Below are positions 60,046 to 64,000 of a stretch of DNA of 64,000 bases, piece by piece. The notes beneath the pieces were generated by a model. That model was not told the DNA's origin. It saw only the letters and a list, made by a program, of their open reading frames with translations, and ran no database searches. The position numbers and the translations under genes were made by a program. The DNA comes from Trileptium ribeirensis (Eukaryota > Nematoda > Enoplea > Enoplida > Thoracostomopsidae). The DNA is taken from NCBI GenBank assembly GCA_030248225.1, contig JASANE010011530.1:1-64000 (forward strand), given 5' to 3'. Each line of letters begins with the position of its first letter. Position 1 is the first letter of the stretch.

Positions 60046-62512
60046 AACCAGGAATAAGCGGAACTACAACTGTAAATTTTAAACGGAACCTGGCTTTATA
60101 ATAGTAAAATGAATGAGTGAAGAAATAAAGGCTTATTTGAAGAGTCCTGGCAATATCAGTTATTTTACCCTTAACAATGTCACGATATATAATGTTTCTC
60201 TGGGACTTTGACAAAAGAAGCTCAGCAAGTTAAAATTTATCGATCCACATGATGGGACGCGTATTTGTGCGGTCAAATTCTAGCATGACAAAAATGTCTT
60301 TTACTATGCATCCACGCGTAAACTGCGCTACCCTAAATGAAAACAACAAGCATCAACACAACAGCTAGCCAATTTTATCCTGCTCTCTCGTGGCGAGATG
60401 AGCCTGAAAATATGTTCTTTCTCCAGCACTGAAAAAAATTGCTCACATGTGTAACAGTTGAGACACACTGTGATAATACTCTGCACGAACAACATGGTTC
60501 TTTGGCAAGAATACAATAATTGTCACCTGCGTTGAAAGGATGCTAACTTACATAACTTCAGTATACTAATTTATGTAAATTAGAAGCGCACTGTGCCGTA
60601 CTCGAAGCATTTTATGCTAGACGTCTTGTAGCAATGCATAATAGTGTGAAATAGTCAGTGTTGCCAAACAACTGTCATAGGCATCCATCCGCCTGGCGTT
60701 TTGTTAATAAGCCTAAATCGAACAATTTGTATGTACAAAAACAAAATGAACAATTATTTTCCTTCGGGAATTCCACTAAATAATAGAACTTACATATTAA
60801 TTTAGAAGGCAATTTGCAGATTTAAATTTTGTTTGGTTTTGAAAAGAAATTGATCACTGTGAATACAAAAATCTATGTTTAAATAGACCACAACTCTGTA
60901 GCAAAAACGTTGAAAATTATAGACAAAATGAACCGGAACTCTTGCTCCCGTGTTATCTTTGCATTGTGCCAGAACCGGAACACACTTTCTGTCGGATCTG
61001 GAATTCAGGTTCCTCCCTAACATATATGTGTCCGACTTTTGTGCGACGGCTGATTTATCAACGTTTACACTCACAGCTATTCTAACTTCACAACGACATC
61101 AAAATACTACTTGGGAGTGTCGACAAAGCGGCTAAATTTTGATAAAATCAGGCATGACCAACCAACTATAATACATATTGACACCCAAGCCGGCCTTTCC
61201 AAAGAAGTGGTAGGGGGCCCCAGGTTGACCTCCCAGCAGGATTTCGGCACCTCCCCTCTTTCAGGTCATGCCCTCGGTAAATTTAGGATCCCTCAGGGAT
61301 TTTTCAACACCAAAGATGATCGTCGTAATAAGGAGCGGTTATAACAAAACTAATTATTAAAGCTTACATTTCAACTATTTATGGCAAAATTCAAAGTAAA
61401 ATGAAGTGAGACCTGGAGAAATATATATTTTCAGCACTTTGTGCAACAAAAACGATAACAATGCATTAAATAATGCTTGAAAATCTAATAAAATGCAATT
61501 ATATAAAACCACCAGTTTATCTGGTTAAGGAGTTGTTTTCACCACCACGCAAGCTGGAGGATTCCACCAGGTATTTCCAGTTTGTAGCTGGGGCCACAGC
61601 TGGAAATGGTAATATTTTGGTCCCGTGAGGACAGAAAGCGATATTCAAGATCCGCAAGGCAACAACATCATGGCCCTAATCAAATGATTTATGCCAAATG
61701 CATACATAAATGTGTATACCTGGACTCAACTCTCAAAGTAGCAATTATTATTTCCCTGTCGCAAATTGAATCGCTTCTCTACAATCTTACTCTAAATCAA
61801 ATTTCGACGCGTTTGATGCTACAATGTGGACACAGCTTTTCCTACTACACCACCAGTCTTTAGTATGTCACTTTCTCAATCAAAATTCAATTATCCTTAA
61901 ACTATTATTTTGACACAGTCCCAATATCCAACGTAGCATTGCTGTTTAAAAGCACGCCGTGTTGGGCAGACAAAATGATTTTGAATGAACATAATAAAGT
62001 GTGAGAAAAACACAAAACAACCTTCTCCCACATTGATGACGTTTTAATCGGCGTGTGACAACGTGGCTTCACAAATACCTAAACAGCCGCGTAATGCAAG
62101 TTGACTGAATAAAAAAGGCTAGATACATGCTAGCTAGCAAACATGAAGCCATTCTTCGCGATTCGTATTACTACAAAAGCCATCAAACAGAAAATTTAGA
62201 AAAACATAAATGAACCAATAATCGTTGAGTAAAGTGTTATAAAGTTAGCGCTTCTGCTCGATAGATTCGATATTCCGGCGAAAGGGGAATATGATGGATC
62301 GATTTGGCCAAATTCGATCCCTATGGCAACCACCCTGGTACAACGCTGCCCCTACATTGATCCACTTCAGACCCCCTGTAATTGTGTAATTTCGAAGCCA
62401 AACCGAAAAAGCACGGTTGGTGAAGCAGTAACTATTAAAAATTTTGTTTGACAAATAGAGAAATTTGATAAATATTGATAATTTAATAAATTTGAGCAAT
62501 ATGTGATCGAGG

Positions 62513-62646
62513 TACAATCACGGACAAAAGCAAGTAGAGGAGCACACCCACACAGTTTCGCCGGAAGAAATTGTGCCTGGACGCGAACGAACACAATTTC
62601 CGTCGTCTGGCCCTTTTTTGTGCACCTATCTTTGCCCGTGACTGTA
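62513..62646. mobile_element. Tc1/mariner-like MITE, TACAATCACGGACAAAAGCAA type
   Basis: 134 bp. Left TACAATCACGGACAAAAGCAA, right CTATCTTTGCCCGTGACTGTA; interior GC-richer than relatives. Confidence 0.75.
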
Positions 62647-64000
62647 GAACACAGTTGTCGAATGAACTGAAATTTGGATTTGTTTTACATAAGACTCCTA
62701 TATGAAGCCACCTTTTCTCAAGGTTGGAACTTACAACGAATTTGTAATATCGTCGCAATCTGGTAGTTGATGCTGTCGGAATCTTCATTACTGTTTGCTG
62801 CGATTGAGCACAATTTGTTATAAAACCATCTTTATGAAATCCATGGGTAGGAATCGATTTTGATTCAGTAATAAAAAGCAATGATTTTAGGTAGTGAAAC
62901 CAGTGCTACCATGCTTGTGTAATATGCCCAACCTATAATGGACAACAAACGACTATAATTCATGCTGGCAAATCATTTTAGTTGTCAGAATCACAGGTGT
63001 CACCTGGTTTATAGTGTAATAAAGGCCAAGGCAACCAGACCCACATCCCAAGGGCGTGTCTTGAAATTTCATTCAAGAATGTTAACACTTTGATATCCCG
63101 ATGCTGCCGTAAACTTTTTCTATTTCCAAGTCGTCGTTGGATGACGCACAGTCAGCGAAATTCAAACAGCTGACTTCACGACAGATAGCGAGGATTTCAG
63201 ATGGGCGACAATCAATTTAACCTCACTGCCATCGTCCTTATATTTGATACCTTTTTCAGTAAAATTAACGTATATCAATGTATACAATATCGTCGAAAAT
63301 GCAGGGTCGGGTTATCCTTTTCTCATTGGAATGATACGGTCACGCTCCGACAATATCGTCAGCCTGCTGATAACGCGAACTCGTATTGTGGATATAACCG
63401 TTCTATAGTTGATGACTTTAACTAGAAATATCTTTGTCTACATCATCGTCATGAAATTCCGTGCTCGTACTCGTTATCGGCACCTCGTGCATCGTTCAAC
63501 AGCTAATGAAGTGTGCGGCGGTCGGTTTTGAAACATCTCCACGTCCTCAAGCAGATTCGGATCGGAGACTTAACGTGGACAGTGTCTACGCCGTCGGCTC
63601 GCGGGTTCGTAGTCGAATCATATAACAAGGCGACTCCCTTCTTTTGGGTAGTCCTGGAACACTGTTCTGGGAGAGGTGGGAGAGGGACTCGGACACCATT
63701 GCATACAATTTTTAAATCGTATTGTGTGAGACGGGAGAATTGGACGCTGTCGAACACACTGTACTGTTTTTGCGGGGACTTACAAGGAGCTATTTTTATG
63801 TATGTGAAATGCTAAGCCTCAGCTTAAAGCGATAATTTCATTTCATGGGTTAAGGAGTTATTTTCATTTTATGTGATACCCTGAGCCTAAGGCTGATTCA
63901 CCTGATTTTACCTCCATTCGATTAAGCTCGTCAAAAAGGCTCGAATGACAAATAAAGCCATGCATTGTATGGATTTTTCAAAATTTTTACTTATCGGGGA

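Larger units (their letters stand above)
59119..64000. other. Presumed KCC intron/upstream sequence
   Basis: 4.9 kb without supported exons. Holds four MITEs. A GC-richer, repeat-like patch at about 63,450-63,830 has a 100-codon open frame on the plus strand with no recognisable product. I searched by eye for TM1-TM6 motifs on the minus strand and found none, so the 5' half of KCC probably lies beyond 64,000. Confidence 0.5.

Noticed and set aside
60802..61135. Overlapping frames on both strands near 61 kb
   Set aside because: Considered for KCC TM1-6 exons; no SLC12 motif (GIMAG, NRSG, GTFMGVYLPC-like) present.
62483..62881. 132-aa minus-strand frame considered as a KCC extracellular-loop exon
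   Set aside because: A GTAAGT donor is present, but the sequence lacks the loop's Cys spacing and N-V-T motif, and half of the frame runs into a MITE.
63513..63815. 100-aa plus-strand frame in a GC-richer patch near the right end
   Set aside because: No recognisable protein; the region looks like a dispersed repeat, and the frame is open on both strands.
1..64000. CRISPR arrays, prokaryotic operons or phage modules
   Set aside because: The spliced Wnt and KCC genes show this is animal nuclear DNA; the tandem arrays have degenerate spacers and unit structures unlike CRISPR.

Overview
The window reads as nuclear DNA from an animal, most likely a bilaterian invertebrate. Two intron-rich metazoan genes are recognisable, both with GT-AG introns. 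The intronic and intergenic DNA is AT-rich and crowded with small inverted-repeat transposons and tandem repeats. A Wnt4-type gene plus the repeat landscape would suit a spiralian (mollusc, annelid, bryozoan or similar), but I cannot name the species from sequence alone.

Left part (1 to about 9,700): a block of higher GC than the rest, carrying three compact plus-strand ORFs at its left edge. ORF A runs in from outside the window. ORF B starts one base after the stop of ORF A. ORF C (1094-2227) is the most unusual gene here: a NADAR domain fused to an SGNH/GDSL-hydrolase-like domain. The ORFs are followed by a polyadenylation signal and then about 7.3 kb with no convincing ORF. The best reading is the 3' part of a large retroelement, or less likely an endogenised virus, lying in or next to an intron of the Wnt gene. 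No reverse transcriptase or integrase is visible in the window, so the class is unproven.

10,152-18,222 (+): the last three coding exons of a Wnt ligand gene, best matching Wnt4. The Ser acylation site and the cysteine-rich C-terminus are intact. One intron holds a 508-bp terminal-inverted-repeat element near its end. The next holds a decayed, 5'-truncated R2-type non-LTR retrotransposon in the opposite orientation.

18,223-30,195: about 12 kb between two convergent genes, filled with tandem repeats (94-bp units, two arrays of a GGAGGGGCACCAATATCA-type minisatellite, an array of short self-complementary units, 76/78-bp units).

30,196-59,118 (-): thirteen exons of a K-Cl cotransporter (SLC12A4-7/KCC family) give a 951-residue C-terminal portion, from TM7 through the whole cytoplasmic domain to the conserved ITIYS end. 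The 5' exons (N-terminus and TM1-6) were not found up to 64,000 and probably lie beyond the window. Its introns hold a 1,087-bp hAT-like element with a perfect 8-bp target duplication and a degraded relative, several Tc1/mariner-like MITEs of one TIR family, a 3x143-bp tandem repeat, a GC-rich island with a palindromic CRE, and a miRNA-like hairpin.

The two host genes do not form a functional unit; their adjacency is chance or undetermined synteny.
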